A stretch of DNA of 64,000 nucleotides from Saonia flava (GCF_011927795.1 NZ_JAATJJ010000002.1:682001-746000); one strand, 5' to 3'; positions 1 to 8,246 are shown, counted from the first letter of the stretch. Numbers and translations are program-made. The notes: generated from the letters alone by a model not told the origin.

Positions 1-151
1 CTGGTTTTTCCCAAAGCAAATCCTCTGAAAAACCCTTTGTATATCTTTTAACTTCCTCTAGAGATTGCAAAAGGGCGTGAGCTCCAGGTTGCAGCAAAGC
101 GGGAATTTCTGGTATTGGACCTCGAAGCCAAAATTCTGGTTGCCCACTCAT
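1..151 (-). CDS. DinB family protein, N-terminal part (cut by window edge)
   Basis: The reverse strand opens with ATG at 149-151 and reads about 50 codons to the window edge without a stop (start MSGQPEFWLRGPIPEIP). The sequence matches what I know of the N-terminus of DinB-superfamily four-helix proteins in Flavobacteriia, including the LLQSLEEV helix and a DLLWEKP segment. These proteins are thiol- or metal-dependent enzymes or damage-inducible proteins of mostly unknown substrate. It lies 8 bp downstream of another DinB-like gene on the same strand, so the two are probably co-transcribed. The metal-binding histidines lie outside the window and cannot be checked. Confidence 0.7.
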   Translation of the reverse strand, partial: MSGQPEFWLRGPIPEIPALLQPGAHALLQSLEEVKRYTKGFSEDLLWEKP

Positions 152-159
152 TTATTTTG

Positions 160-720
160 TTATTGAATTAAATCATCCGTAAAATGTCCTGAATGTTTCC
201 CTTTGGAAAACATCTTCTCATTAAATTCCGAAGATTCTCCTTTTGGAATAGATAGACTCTTCCAACTACTACCTTTAATCATTCTTCCAATAAATACGAT
301 TTGGCCAATGTGATAGGAATAATGGGAAAGTTGCCTGTTTACAGCTTCTATGATTGTATGGCTTTGATTTCGGATATAAACTTTATTGTCAAAATTTTCA
401 GAATTAATAGACTTCAATGCCTTGAATAAACATTCCCATCCTTCATTCCATTTACTTAACATTTGTTCCTTGGTCCCAATTATATTTTCAAATTCATTAT
501 CCCTATTTCTCCATTCTTTTTCCCCATCTGAGGTTAAGAAATCTGTCCATCTAGATTTCATGTTCCCATGTAGATGGTTTACTATAATTGCCACTGAATT
601 GCTTTCAGGGTCAAACTGCCACAAAACCTCCTCGTCACTTAACTGGTCAAATGTCTTTTCACCTAAGGTTTTATAATATTGAAATTGCTTAATAATACTA
701 TCGATATAATTCTTTTGCAC
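160..720 (-). CDS. DUF1572 / DinB-superfamily protein
   Basis: A 186-aa cytoplasmic protein with no signal peptide. Histidines at positions 49 and 51 (NHLHGN) and the pair H133/H137 in SHYSYHIGQ fit the metal-binding triad and the closing HxGQ motif of the DinB fold; overall it fits DUF1572. The reaction is unknown; relatives include bacillithiol- and mycothiol-dependent transferases, but no substrate can be assigned here. It lies just upstream of a second DinB-like gene (8-bp gap), which suggests an operon of two related proteins. The region upstream, up to 1020, is free of genes. Confidence 0.8.
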   Translation of the reverse strand: MQKNYIDSIIKQFQYYKTLGEKTFDQLSDEEVLWQFDPESNSVAIIVNHLHGNMKSRWTDFLTSDGEKEWRNRDNEFENIIGTKEQMLSKWNEGWECLFKALKSINSENFDNKVYIRNQSHTIIEAVNRQLSHYSYHIGQIVFIGRMIKGSSWKSLSIPKGESSEFNEKMFSKGKHSGHFTDDLIQ

Positions 721-1020
721 TTGGTTTTATTTTTACCCGAAGCAAAGATTTAAGCTAATTTAAATAATTTGCAATAATTACTGCTATACTAACAAAATAT
801 ATAAAGTGCTTCGAAATTGCTTAAAGAGTATAGCAAGTTAGCCAAATATGTATTCCTTAAAAAACATATTTGTTAGAAGTTATGATAGTTAAACGGCTTA
901 ATTTATGATGCATTTCGCTCTACTTGGTCCCTACCCCGTAGAAATGAATCTAAGTGAAGTGCTCATTCTTGTTGAAGACAATACGTTAAGTTAACTCCAG
1001 TGCAGAGAATGTATTCACCT
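721..1020. other. Gene-free spacer with an imperfectly placed inverted repeat
   Basis: About 300 bp between the DUF1572 gene and the leucine-rich-repeat gene. I see no convincing open frame. A perfect 9-bp inverted repeat (CAAATATGT at 843-851, ACATATTTG at 864-872) could form a hairpin with a 12-nt loop. It lacks a T-run, so it is not a clear terminator. The stretch presumably holds the promoter of the DUF1572 gene and the 3' untranslated region of the LRR gene. Confidence 0.4.
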
Positions 1021-1938
1021 CTATTTCATTTTTTTGCCCTTAATTTTATCAAGATCGGTATTGGACAAACCATTGCCTTCGGCCCATATAGCTTCTAGTT
1101 TGCCTAAATTTTCTATGGATGCCGGTAGAGATATAATGCCATTATTGGCCATAAGCAAGTTACTAAGGTTTGTCAAATCCCCAATTTCATTGGGCAAACT
1201 AGTAAGGTTATTGTTTCCAATGTTTAGGTACTTAAGCCCTATCATTTGATTGCTAAAAATACCATTTAAAGATACTATCTGGTTATTTTCAAGCCTTAGA
1301 CTGTACAAATTGGACAACCTGTTAATGGAAGTGGGTAACGCGGCCAAGTTATTGTTACTCAACGCCAAAATCTTAAGATTAGAAAGATTACCAAGGTTTG
1401 GGGGCAAATAGGTTAATCTATTGTTATCCAAATACAACCATTCAAGACCTCCCAAATTGCATAGGGAATTTGGCAGGGATGTTAATTTATTGTTCTGAAA
1501 ATTTAGACGCTCCAAATTGCGCAAAAAACCTATCCACTCGGATATGGAACCTATTTCATTATTCCTAAATGAAATCACTTTTAAGCCCCTTATTCTATAT
1601 AGGTCATTTGGTACAGTCCTAAAATTGTTTTGGGAAAGGTCCAATTCCTCCAAATTTCTAAGATTCCTAAAGAAACGTGGCAGTGTTGATATATTGTTAT
1701 TCCCAAGATTTAATCTTTTTAGATTTGATAAGCTACCAATCTCATTAGGTACAGCATTTAAATTTTGATTGGACAAATCTACATACATGGCCGTTCGTCT
1801 ATTGGCATAGGCATCCTGTATAGAAGTATAAACCTTTAAATCTGTTAATTGGTTCCTTTGGGCAACACTGGAAAAAGAAATAAATACACAAATAAAGAAT
1901 ATGATTTTCTTGTAATACATCATACGAGGCTTGTTCAA
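1021..1938 (-). CDS. Secreted leucine-rich-repeat protein
   Basis: A 305-aa protein with an N-terminal signal peptide (hydrophobic IIFFICVFISF, likely cleavage after SSVAQ). Nearly all of the mature chain is about ten LRRs of roughly 23 residues with the pattern LxxLxxLxLxxNxLxxLPxxIxxLxNL, the 'typical bacterial/plant-like' subtype. There is no T9SS or LPXTG tail, so it may be periplasmic or surface-released. LRRs usually bind proteins, but the ligand is unknown. MMYYKK, six residues in, is an alternative start. It is a single gene flanked by about 190 bp of non-coding DNA before rluA. Confidence 0.8.
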   Translation of the reverse strand: MNKPRMMYYKKIIFFICVFISFSSVAQRNQLTDLKVYTSIQDAYANRRTAMYVDLSNQNLNAVPNEIGSLSNLKRLNLGNNNISTLPRFFRNLRNLEELDLSQNNFRTVPNDLYRIRGLKVISFRNNEIGSISEWIGFLRNLERLNFQNNKLTSLPNSLCNLGGLEWLYLDNNRLTYLPPNLGNLSNLKILALSNNNLAALPTSINRLSNLYSLRLENNQIVSLNGIFSNQMIGLKYLNIGNNNLTSLPNEIGDLTNLSNLLMANNGIISLPASIENLGKLEAIWAEGNGLSNTDLDKIKGKKMK

Positions 1939-2130
1939 TAATTTATAGAAAAATATAATTGTTACATATTGTAAGATTTGCCTTACTAAATATTAACGGT
2001 GCAGCTACATATTTGTTGTATGGACATCCTAAACTATTGGCTTCAAAAGTCTTTATTTCTCCAAAGCAACAAAATACTAGGCAAAAAACATCATGGATAC
2101 CCTAATTGATTTGCGATTAATCTAGGCTTC

Positions 2131-2991
2131 TCATTCAGCAAAAATTTTATCGAACTTAGTAGGTGGATTTTTTTTTACATGCATTCTTTTATGGGTAAAG
2201 GGATGAATAAATTCCAATGAAAAAGCATGCAAATACAACCCTTTTCCTTTTAAAATTAAATTATCCTGACCATATTCTAAATCTCCAAAAATTGGGTTCC
2301 CAATACCCGAAAGGTGCTTTCTTAATTGGTGACGCCTTCCCGTGGTAGGAACCAACTTTACCAAATTTAGACAACCAAACCTCGCTGAAGGAACTGTCTT
2401 TAGTACTTCATAAAAAGATTCCGCCTCTTTTACATCTATGGTTTGGTTTATACTCCCTTTTATGGACATAGGACCAATTGTGACAGCTTTATATGTTTTT
2501 GCTATTTCTTTATTTTGGAACAGTTGATTTAAGGCCAAGATGCTAGAAGTTGTTTTACCTACCAATAATAACCCCGTAGTAGGATAATCCAATCGATGTA
2601 CGGGTTGTGGTTTAGTTACATCAACCTGGCCACTTCTATCAAGGTTTAACACTAATGCATTGGTAATAGTTTTAAAAGAATTACCGCTTACCAAAATACC
2701 TGCAGGTTTGTTCACAATAGCCAAATAATCATCTTCATAAACCACTTCCAGTTTAAGAACCAGCTTTTTTCCTCTCTCAACTTCAATTGCTGGGCTATAG
2801 GTTATCCTTTCAGTTCCTTTGATCATTGTAGCTGTGGAAGCAATTTTACCATCTACAAAGACCAACTTCTTTTTTATAGCCTTTTTAAGAGCAGATTTTG
2901 TTGGGATTTTAATAAAAATCCCAACCCCATATTCTTGTAGCCGTATTGGTCTTTCCTGTAAGGGTGCTATATGTGTTTCTATGATTGATAT
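2131..2991 (-). CDS. RluA-family pseudouridine synthase, start codon unclear
   Basis: RNA pseudouridine synthase of the RluA/RsuA superfamily. The motif HRLDYPTTG carries the catalytic Asp, and the chain ends with the usual GRRHQLRKHL and HAFSLEFIHP segments. The first conventional in-frame start is TTG at 2863-2865. The S4-like N-terminus known from flavobacterial relatives (RPIRLQEYGVGIF, KSALKKAIKKKLVFVDGK) lies upstream of it, and the frame is open back to a TGA at 3016-3018. No ATG or GTG exists in that stretch; ATA (2989-2991) or ATC is the most plausible initiator from the expected N-terminus. The TGA is the stop codon of a short OmpA-gene remnant, so the gene sits at the edge of the inserted unit described below. 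Product certain to family level; start uncertain. Confidence 0.8.
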   Translation of the reverse strand: MSIIETHIAPLQERPIRLQEYGVGIFIKIPTKSALKKAIKKKLVFVDGKIASTATMIKGTERITYSPAIEVERGKKLVLKLEVVYEDDYLAIVNKPAGILVSGNSFKTITNALVLNLDRSGQVDVTKPQPVHRLDYPTTGLLLVGKTTSSILALNQLFQNKEIAKTYKAVTIGPMSIKGSINQTIDVKEAESFYEVLKTVPSARFGCLNLVKLVPTTGRRHQLRKHLSGIGNPIFGDLEYGQDNLILKGKGLYLHAFSLEFIHPFTHKRMHVKKNPPTKFDKIFAE

Positions 2992-3015
2992 TTTATTGGT
3001 CCAGTAATTTAAGAA

Positions 3016-3068
3016 TCATTGTTTGGATATCACAAACTCCGCACGACGATTTTGTTGTCGACCCTCTT
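3016..3068 (-). pseudogene. 3'-terminal remnant of an OmpA-like gene
   Basis: On the minus strand this 53-bp stretch reads EGRQQNRRAEFVISKQ and then TGA. The first 13 residues are identical, and the DNA is identical over 40 bp, to the last part of the intact OmpA-like gene about 1.5 kb to the right, which instead ends VIMKK. No coding sequence precedes it on the minus strand: its upstream neighbour is the inserted Nudix-like gene. I read it as the orphaned original 3' end of the OmpA-like gene, left behind when the unit inserted. A residue of an ancient tandem OmpA paralogue is the alternative. Confidence 0.65.
3029..3068. repeat. 40-bp direct repeat, left copy
   Basis: Perfect 40-bp match to 4520-4559, beginning ATCACAAACTCCGCACGACG and ending GTCGACCCTCTT. 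Identity stops abruptly at both ends. It corresponds to the C-terminal codons of an OmpA domain (RRAEFVI), including all wobble positions, so it is a recent DNA duplication and not protein-level conservation. Confidence 0.9.
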
Positions 3069-3115
3069 AGTAGCAATTGTATGAAACCTTATAGTCTTTT
3101 TTTTACTAAAACCAT

Positions 3116-3123
3116 TATCTTAG
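3116..3123 (+). promoter_or_regulatory. Possible -7 box of the cassette gene
   Basis: TATCTTAG matches the Bacteroidota -7 consensus TAnnTTTG at all but one position and lies 20 bp before the chosen ATG at 3144. A clear -33 TTG is lacking. If used, it rules out the upstream ATG at 3081 as the start, because that ATG would lie in front of the promoter. Confidence 0.3.
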
Positions 3124-3143
3124 ACACAACCAACAAAAAATTT

Positions 3144-4520
3144 ATGTCCAAACAATCTCCAAATATTGGAAAACCAAGCTTTTTTCCTTACTCCGTAATT
3201 AATTTTTATTTTGAACTTATTGGGAAAAACAAGTCAAGTTTTTTTTTACTTAACCTATTACTAGGCATATTTAGTTTTATAATCACTTTTTGGGGGTTGG
3301 AGCGTTTTGCACTATCCTTAACTTCTGCAATAAACCTCTTAATTTCCCTGTTAGCTTTTATCCTTATGATATTTGCCACTACTTTTAAATTTATCAAAAA
3401 CAGAAAATTAAAAGTTTCTTCATCAAAAAAAATTGATAAATTTTTGTTCCAAACCTTCTACAAGAATAAGGTAAATAATTTTAATACTGTTTTGCATCCT
3501 TCCAAAATAGAAGAAGAAGCCGGATATAAACGAATTGATCTGCCCTTAAGAAAAGATTCTATTTTATTTTCAAAAACGGTAAATACTTTTTTGAGGAATG
3601 AGGTGACCAGTGTTTGCCTTAGAATAGTTAAGGGAAAAAAGAAAGAAATCATGAAAACTTTGGAGCCAGATGCCGAATTAATAAAAGATGCTCTTTTGAA
3701 TAATTATTACAAATCGAGGCGTACCAATAAAATGTTTTTTAATGATAATAAAATTTCCTTGTTAACAACTCCAAAACAGGGAGTAAAAACCCTTGAGGTT
3801 TTCAAAAGTTCCTATTATCTATCTTATGTCACTAACGATATGTCAACAAAAAATATTGAAGACAATACAGTTAAAGGAAAAAATAGATACCGATGGCAAG
3901 CAATAAATAAATTTCCATACATTTTAGATCCTGCTAAAAAAATAAATAGAATCAAACCCTTAGAAACTTCGAACTTTTCAAATCATATAGGCGGTAACAC
4001 CATCGCCTTTTCAGATAATGAAATGATTTTATGGCAACAAAGTCAATCTGCACAAAGATCTGAAGACCTAATCGCACCAACCGGTTCCGGATCTCTTGAT
4101 ATAGCGGATTATGAAAATAATCCCCATAAATTATTTCCAATGTTAAGAGAAGGTATGGAGCGAGAACTATCTGAAGAAGGAACTGAAAAAAATGCGCCTA
4201 TATTTAATCTTGCTGAAAAAACCAAAATAGTAGGTTTTTATAGATGGGTAGGAAAAGGAGGCCTCCCAGGGTTTTTGGGTGTTTCTAAAATTAAGGGTAA
4301 CATCGCTCTTAAACCCAACTCCTCAGAAGTAAAATTATTTATTCCAGAAACGGATGAGATTGATATGAAAGTGAATACCATAAATGAATTGATTGAATTA
4401 ATAGACTTCTTATTTACTAATGAAATGGACAATCTTTCTGTCCCATTATATGCTAATTTAAAAGCATTAAAACAAGCAGCAATCGAAGACCCTCGTTTCT
4501 TGGATTTTATTTTTTCATAA
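3144..4520 (+). CDS. Two-helix membrane protein with C-terminal Nudix-like domain, cassette gene
   Basis: A 458-aa protein I do not recognise as a named family. From the chosen ATG it has a short cytoplasmic lead, two hydrophobic segments (about residues 33-50 and 61-82), a basic linker, a charged middle region of about 200 residues, and a Nudix-like core near 305-420. The core contains IAPTGSGSLDI followed by REGMERELSEEG (R340, E341, E344, E345), close to the Nudix box RExxEE; the expected glycine three residues on is shifted, so activity is uncertain. The frame stays open leftward to 2985, but those codons overlap the repeat and OmpA remnant; starts at 3081 and 3144 are the realistic ones. 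Its stop overlaps the convergent OmpA-like gene by 14 bp. It is the only cargo of the repeat-flanked unit. Membrane-tethered nucleotide hydrolase or nucleotide-sensing effector is an inference. Confidence 0.7.
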   Translation: MSKQSPNIGKPSFFPYSVINFYFELIGKNKSSFFLLNLLLGIFSFIITFWGLERFALSLTSAINLLISLLAFILMIFATTFKFIKNRKLKVSSSKKIDKFLFQTFYKNKVNNFNTVLHPSKIEEEAGYKRIDLPLRKDSILFSKTVNTFLRNEVTSVCLRIVKGKKKEIMKTLEPDAELIKDALLNNYYKSRRTNKMFFNDNKISLLTTPKQGVKTLEVFKSSYYLSYVTNDMSTKNIEDNTVKGKNRYRWQAINKFPYILDPAKKINRIKPLETSNFSNHIGGNTIAFSDNEMILWQQSQSAQRSEDLIAPTGSGSLDIADYENNPHKLFPMLREGMERELSEEGTEKNAPIFNLAEKTKIVGFYRWVGKGGLPGFLGVSKIKGNIALKPNSSEVKLFIPETDEIDMKVNTINELIELIDFLFTNEMDNLSVPLYANLKALKQAAIEDPRFLDFIFS

Positions 4521-5592
4521 TCACAAACTCCGCACGACGATTTTGTTGTCGACCCTCTTCTGTGTCATTTTCAGTCACAGGTTGTTCTCCCCCATGCCCT
4601 TTCCAATTTACCCTTTCCTTGGACAATCCCAATTCTATTAAATAATTTCCAACAGCTTGGGCCCTATTATTGGAAAGCCTTTTGTTATGTTTATTGGAAC
4701 CTTGATTATCTGTATGTCCATGAATCGTTATATACAATGCTTCATCCCCTCCTATTTCTTTGAACAAGCGCTTCAAACTTATTTTGGCCGTTTCCTTTAA
4801 ACTATACTCGTCAAAATCAAAAAGTACTTTTTCAAAAATATTGGTTTTATCCAATTCTATAGTAGCCGTAACTTTGTTGGGATTCTCTGGCACCACTGAA
4901 ACCAAATCCACATAGTAATATGCTCCTTTCTTGACTTTTTTACCCGTTTTAAATCGCCTTGTTGCGGCATTACTTTTAAAATTACCAAGAATTAGAAAAT
5001 TTTCTTTTCCCTTTGCCACGATCTCTATTGAAACCAATACCCAAGTATCCTTATTGTCATAAAACTTAACATTCTCAATGTCGATCATATGGTAGGCATT
5101 GTCCCTTATTTTATATCGCTGGCGTCCAGAAAGTGGTTTTTTTGTAGGCAAATACACCTGTTTTTCTGAAAAAAGAACACCAAAATCTCGAATGGCCATA
5201 TCCGACTCGTCCGCCCAACTTACATAAAAAGAAACCGTATACTTTTCGCCCTTTATTAATGTGGTTTTAAGTTGAGCCTGTATATACTCCCTATAGTCAT
5301 CTGGTGCGTGCATATAAAACCCAACATAACCTTGACCAAAATCTGCTACTTGACTGCCGTTAAAATTTTTAGGAGCACCCATAATAGTACTACACGTATT
5401 AAAATAGTCTGTAGTACCAGCTGTTGGAGCTGACCAATCCTTAACATCATCTTCAAAATTCCCCATAGTTTTGGGGCATATTATGTACTCCTCAAAACTG
5501 GGGTTTTTCACCAAATTTTGCGCCATCGCCGGAACATATTGAAAAAGGTTCAATACAAGCAAAAAAAATCCTTTCCGAATAGTTGAAAGCAT
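4507..5592 (-). CDS. OmpA-family outer membrane protein with N-terminal carbohydrate-binding-like domain
   Basis: A 361-aa protein with a signal peptide (cleavage near PAMAQ). Residues about 26-240 look like a jelly-roll/galactose-binding-type domain (NLVKNPSFEEY start, YTVSFYVSWADES). Residues about 250-361 form an OmpA C-terminal peptidoglycan-binding domain (VLFDFDEYSL, HGHTDNQGSN with the key Asp, and NRRAEFVI with the key Arg). It probably tethers the outer membrane to the cell wall. Its last 18 codons contain the right copy of the 40-bp direct repeat, and the final residues MKK come from the inserted unit. Convergent overlap of 14 bp with the cassette gene. The upstream neighbour is divergent. 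Confidence 0.85.
   Translation of the reverse strand: MLSTIRKGFFLLVLNLFQYVPAMAQNLVKNPSFEEYIICPKTMGNFEDDVKDWSAPTAGTTDYFNTCSTIMGAPKNFNGSQVADFGQGYVGFYMHAPDDYREYIQAQLKTTLIKGEKYTVSFYVSWADESDMAIRDFGVLFSEKQVYLPTKKPLSGRQRYKIRDNAYHMIDIENVKFYDNKDTWVLVSIEIVAKGKENFLILGNFKSNAATRRFKTGKKVKKGAYYYVDLVSVVPENPNKVTATIELDKTNIFEKVLFDFDEYSLKETAKISLKRLFKEIGGDEALYITIHGHTDNQGSNKHNKRLSNNRAQAVGNYLIELGLSKERVNWKGHGGEQPVTENDTEEGRQQNRRAEFVIMKK
4520..4559. repeat. 40-bp direct repeat, right copy (inside the OmpA-like gene)
   Basis: Identical to 3029-3068. This copy is in frame inside the intact OmpA-like gene and encodes part of GRQQNRRAEFVI. Its first base is the last base of the cassette gene's TAA stop codon. Confidence 0.9.
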
Positions 5593-5703
5593 ATTGGTAT
5601 ATTTTTCTTCTTACTCTAAGGTATTAATTTTAAAATTGTTCTTCACTGATAGGATTTTAGCAACAACTTGATTAAGTTTGGTTACAAATAAAATTCTATT
5701 CCC

Positions 5704-6495
5704 ATGAAGTCCAAAATCTCATCCTTTTTCACTTTTGCAATTTTACTTTTTGCCCTTACGGCAACAATTACCGTACAGGCCCAACGCAATGAATTTTATC
5801 AGCTAAAAACTTACATTTTTGATACGGACGAACAAATGGCGACTACAGATGCCTATCTTGAAAATGCATATTTACCGGCCTTAAAAAGATTGGGAATAGA
5901 ACATGTAGGTGTTTTTAAGTATAGAAAAATAGAAGGAGAGGAAACTCCCAAGAAAACAATATTGTTAATTCCATCCCCTTCTCTGGATGTTTTTAGTTCT
6001 TTAGATTATGAATTAAGCAGGGACAAAGAACATTTGGCAGCGGGTGTAGACTATTTAAAAGCTTCTTATGACAACCCTCCCTATGCGCGCATAGAATCTG
6101 TTTTAATGGAGGCTTTTGATGATATGCCCAACATGAAGCCTTCCCCTCTTACAGGTCCAAGGGAGGACAGGGTATACGAATTAAGAAGTTATGAATCTGC
6201 TACCGAAGCCATTTACAGAAATAAGGTTCATATGTTCAATGAGGGCGGAGAAGTAAAGTTATTTGATGATTTAGATTTCAATGCCGTTTTTTATGCCGAT
6301 GTAATTTCTGGTCCAAAAATGCCCAATCTCATTTATATGACCACCCATGAAAACATGGAAATAAGGGATGCCAATTGGAAAGCTTTTGGAAATGCTCCTG
6401 CATGGAAAGAAATGTCGTCCATGTCTAAATACCAAAACAATGTATCCCATGCGGACATTTGGTTGCTATATCCTACTGAGTATTCGGATTATTAA
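5704..6495 (+). CDS. Secreted NIPSNAP-family protein
   Basis: A 263-aa protein with a signal peptide (FAILLFALTATITVQAQ). It contains two ferredoxin-like NIPSNAP halves: one starting FYQLKTYIFDTDEQ, the second starting VYELRSYESATEA with KVHMFNEGGEVKLFDDL. The family forms dimeric alpha-beta barrels of largely unknown function; members in Bacteroidota are often exported and found near carbohydrate or oxidoreductase genes. It is monocistronic, divergent from the OmpA-like gene, and overlaps the 3' end of the convergent beta-barrel gene by 4 bp. Confidence 0.85.
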   Translation: MKSKISSFFTFAILLFALTATITVQAQRNEFYQLKTYIFDTDEQMATTDAYLENAYLPALKRLGIEHVGVFKYRKIEGEETPKKTILLIPSPSLDVFSSLDYELSRDKEHLAAGVDYLKASYDNPPYARIESVLMEAFDDMPNMKPSPLTGPREDRVYELRSYESATEAIYRNKVHMFNEGGEVKLFDDLDFNAVFYADVISGPKMPNLIYMTTHENMEIRDANWKAFGNAPAWKEMSSMSKYQNNVSHADIWLLYPTEYSDY

Positions 6496-8246
6496 AAATC
6501 GAATTTGTAGGTAGCTCCTCCCAGTATTTGAAATCCCTGAACGGGATAATTTGCCCAGCGATTGTAATTATTATTGGCAATATTGGCGGCCTTTGCAAAA
6601 ATAGATAGTTGCTCGTTAAATCTATACCCAATATGTGCATTGGCATCAAAATAACTATCTAAAGCAACAATAGCTGCAGGAAAATTTTCGGGTGCTGTAT
6701 TCTGTACAAAAACAGTTGTAAAATCTTCTCTTTCTCCAACATAAAATAAGTTAAGCCCCATGAACCACTCCTCGCCTATTTGGTAATCCATAAAAAGAGT
6801 ACCTTTTATGTTTGGTAGATTCCATGCTGGATTATCAGTTTCCGTATCATACTCATACACCTCCGCATTGACTCCCAAAGAGAAATTTCGATTTACATCA
6901 ACATTCAATTCACCAAATATGCCCAGTGTTCGCACGTCATCATAAAACAATTCAAAAGAGTTACCATAATAGTATCCCTTTTCATCAGTTCTAAAAAGAT
7001 TTGTTGGGTTTAATTTAAACAGGGGTTTTCTATTTTCGGCCATATAAGAACCCTTTATATTATAGCTAACATTAGAAAACAATTGTCCCTTTAATCCAAT
7101 ATAAGCATCATACTGCTGGTCCGTGGGCACTATAGATAAAGTAGGGGATACATAAGGATTCTCCTCTACAAAACTATAATACGAATTTTGTTTTAGTTCT
7201 CCCTCTATACCTCCATAAGCAATAACATCATCCTCCACCAAACGGTAAGAAGCTGTTACAGTGGGGTAAATGAAAAAATTACCGTCACTATTTTCCATAT
7301 CCATTCCATAAACAAAATTGGCTCCTAAATTTAAAGTCAAATCATCTCTAAGAATTAAAATACTGGGATTTACACCCGCTTGAAAATAACTATAATCAAT
7401 CCCAGGTATATTGGCTTCATTGGCAAGGTTGGCATTTTCAAAAGTACCGCCCACATAATCCAATTTGGCCTTAATGGTCACCAATTCCTCGGTAAGTGGC
7501 AACTCAATAGTGGGTGACAATACCGCTCTATTCTCTCCAGATTCAACTCCGTCCCAAAACCGTCTTAAAAGTAGCTCACCCCTTTTAAAAAAAGAGTCTT
7601 CCATATTGACATGGGCTCCAGCCTGTGCTTTATAATAATTCTGACGTTCATCTATTCCATCAATAGTAGCATCATCAAAAGCTCCATCAGGAATTCCATA
7701 CCAATTGTACAATTGGTGTTGCAGTCCAAGATTTACACCCCAATCATAATCACTATCTTTTTTAGCATAAGAACTTTCCAGTTTTGTATTATAAAATATA
7801 TTGTCCAATGCAGTTCCGTCTATTTCTCCTCTAGACGAATGATGGTTAAACCCTACGTCTAATAAATCCTCTCCCCTATTAAAACTTCTACTGGTATAAA
7901 AATCTACTAGGGCATTGTTATAATTTCCCAAACCTACTGATGCATAAGAATTGAACAACACAGGTGGTGGAGTTTTTTCCACCGTCGCAGCCTTTCCTTT
8001 GGCCGGAGTAAAAGTGGACGCAACTGGCACGGAAAAAATATTGTACTCAATTTCCTTTTTTCGCAACACAATGGAATCATTCAAACTTGGGGTGGATTTC
8101 AACTTAAAAGCATCTGAAATAGTGGGTGTATATGCCTTTGTCACTGTAACCGTTTCTGTACCAATAGTCTCTTCCTCCTGTGCTTGCGCCCATACTGAAA
8201 ACCCCATAAAAAATATCAAAACTATCCTTATTTTCTTCTGCATCAT
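6492..8246 (-). CDS. Plugless TonB-receptor-like outer membrane beta-barrel
   Basis: A 584-aa protein with a signal peptide (MMQKKIRIVLIFFMGFSVWAQAQ). After a short segment containing TETVTVTKAYTPTISDAFK come alternating hydrophobic/polar strands and a terminal aromatic (FKFDF), as in outer membrane barrels. It resembles the barrel half of TonB-dependent receptors but is too short to hold a normal plug domain, and no carboxypeptidase-like repeat is present. It starts 13 bp after the stop of the 1006-aa TPR gene, so the two form an operon, presumably a barrel with its periplasmic TPR partner. Substrate unknown. Confidence 0.75.
   Translation of the reverse strand: MMQKKIRIVLIFFMGFSVWAQAQEEETIGTETVTVTKAYTPTISDAFKLKSTPSLNDSIVLRKKEIEYNIFSVPVASTFTPAKGKAATVEKTPPPVLFNSYASVGLGNYNNALVDFYTSRSFNRGEDLLDVGFNHHSSRGEIDGTALDNIFYNTKLESSYAKKDSDYDWGVNLGLQHQLYNWYGIPDGAFDDATIDGIDERQNYYKAQAGAHVNMEDSFFKRGELLLRRFWDGVESGENRAVLSPTIELPLTEELVTIKAKLDYVGGTFENANLANEANIPGIDYSYFQAGVNPSILILRDDLTLNLGANFVYGMDMENSDGNFFIYPTVTASYRLVEDDVIAYGGIEGELKQNSYYSFVEENPYVSPTLSIVPTDQQYDAYIGLKGQLFSNVSYNIKGSYMAENRKPLFKLNPTNLFRTDEKGYYYGNSFELFYDDVRTLGIFGELNVDVNRNFSLGVNAEVYEYDTETDNPAWNLPNIKGTLFMDYQIGEEWFMGLNLFYVGEREDFTTVFVQNTAPENFPAAIVALDSYFDANAHIGYRFNEQLSIFAKAANIANNNYNRWANYPVQGFQILGGATYKFDF

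Larger units (their letters stand above)
3029..4519. mobile_element. 1491-bp single-gene insertion unit at the 3' end of an OmpA-like gene
   Basis: One 40-bp repeat plus 1451 bp of unique DNA, followed by the second repeat copy at 4520-4559. The unit carries only the two-helix Nudix-like gene. At the right junction it supplies a new 3' end (MKK, stop) to the OmpA-like gene. At the left junction the old 3' end (SKQ, stop) is stranded beside rluA. This is the geometry of integration by recombination of a circular molecule at a 3'-gene attachment site, with gene restoration. No integrase, transposase or terminal inverted repeat is visible inside, so any recombinase must be encoded elsewhere, or plain homologous recombination over 40 bp did it. 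The repeat geometry is directly seen; the mobility is inferred. Confidence 0.6.

Noticed and set aside
1021-1938. Periodic sequence of the LRR gene as a tandem repeat element
   Set aside because: The period is explained by leucine-rich-repeat codons and the copies are not identical.
2985-3143. N-terminal extension of the cassette gene back to 2985
   Set aside because: These codons overlap the OmpA remnant, the left repeat and the rluA N-terminal region on the other strand, and read no conserved protein. A start at 3144 (or 3081) is more plausible.
4520-4559. Repeat as protein-level conservation of the OmpA C-terminus
   Set aside because: Identity includes all wobble positions over 40 bp and stops abruptly at both ends, which protein conservation alone would not give.
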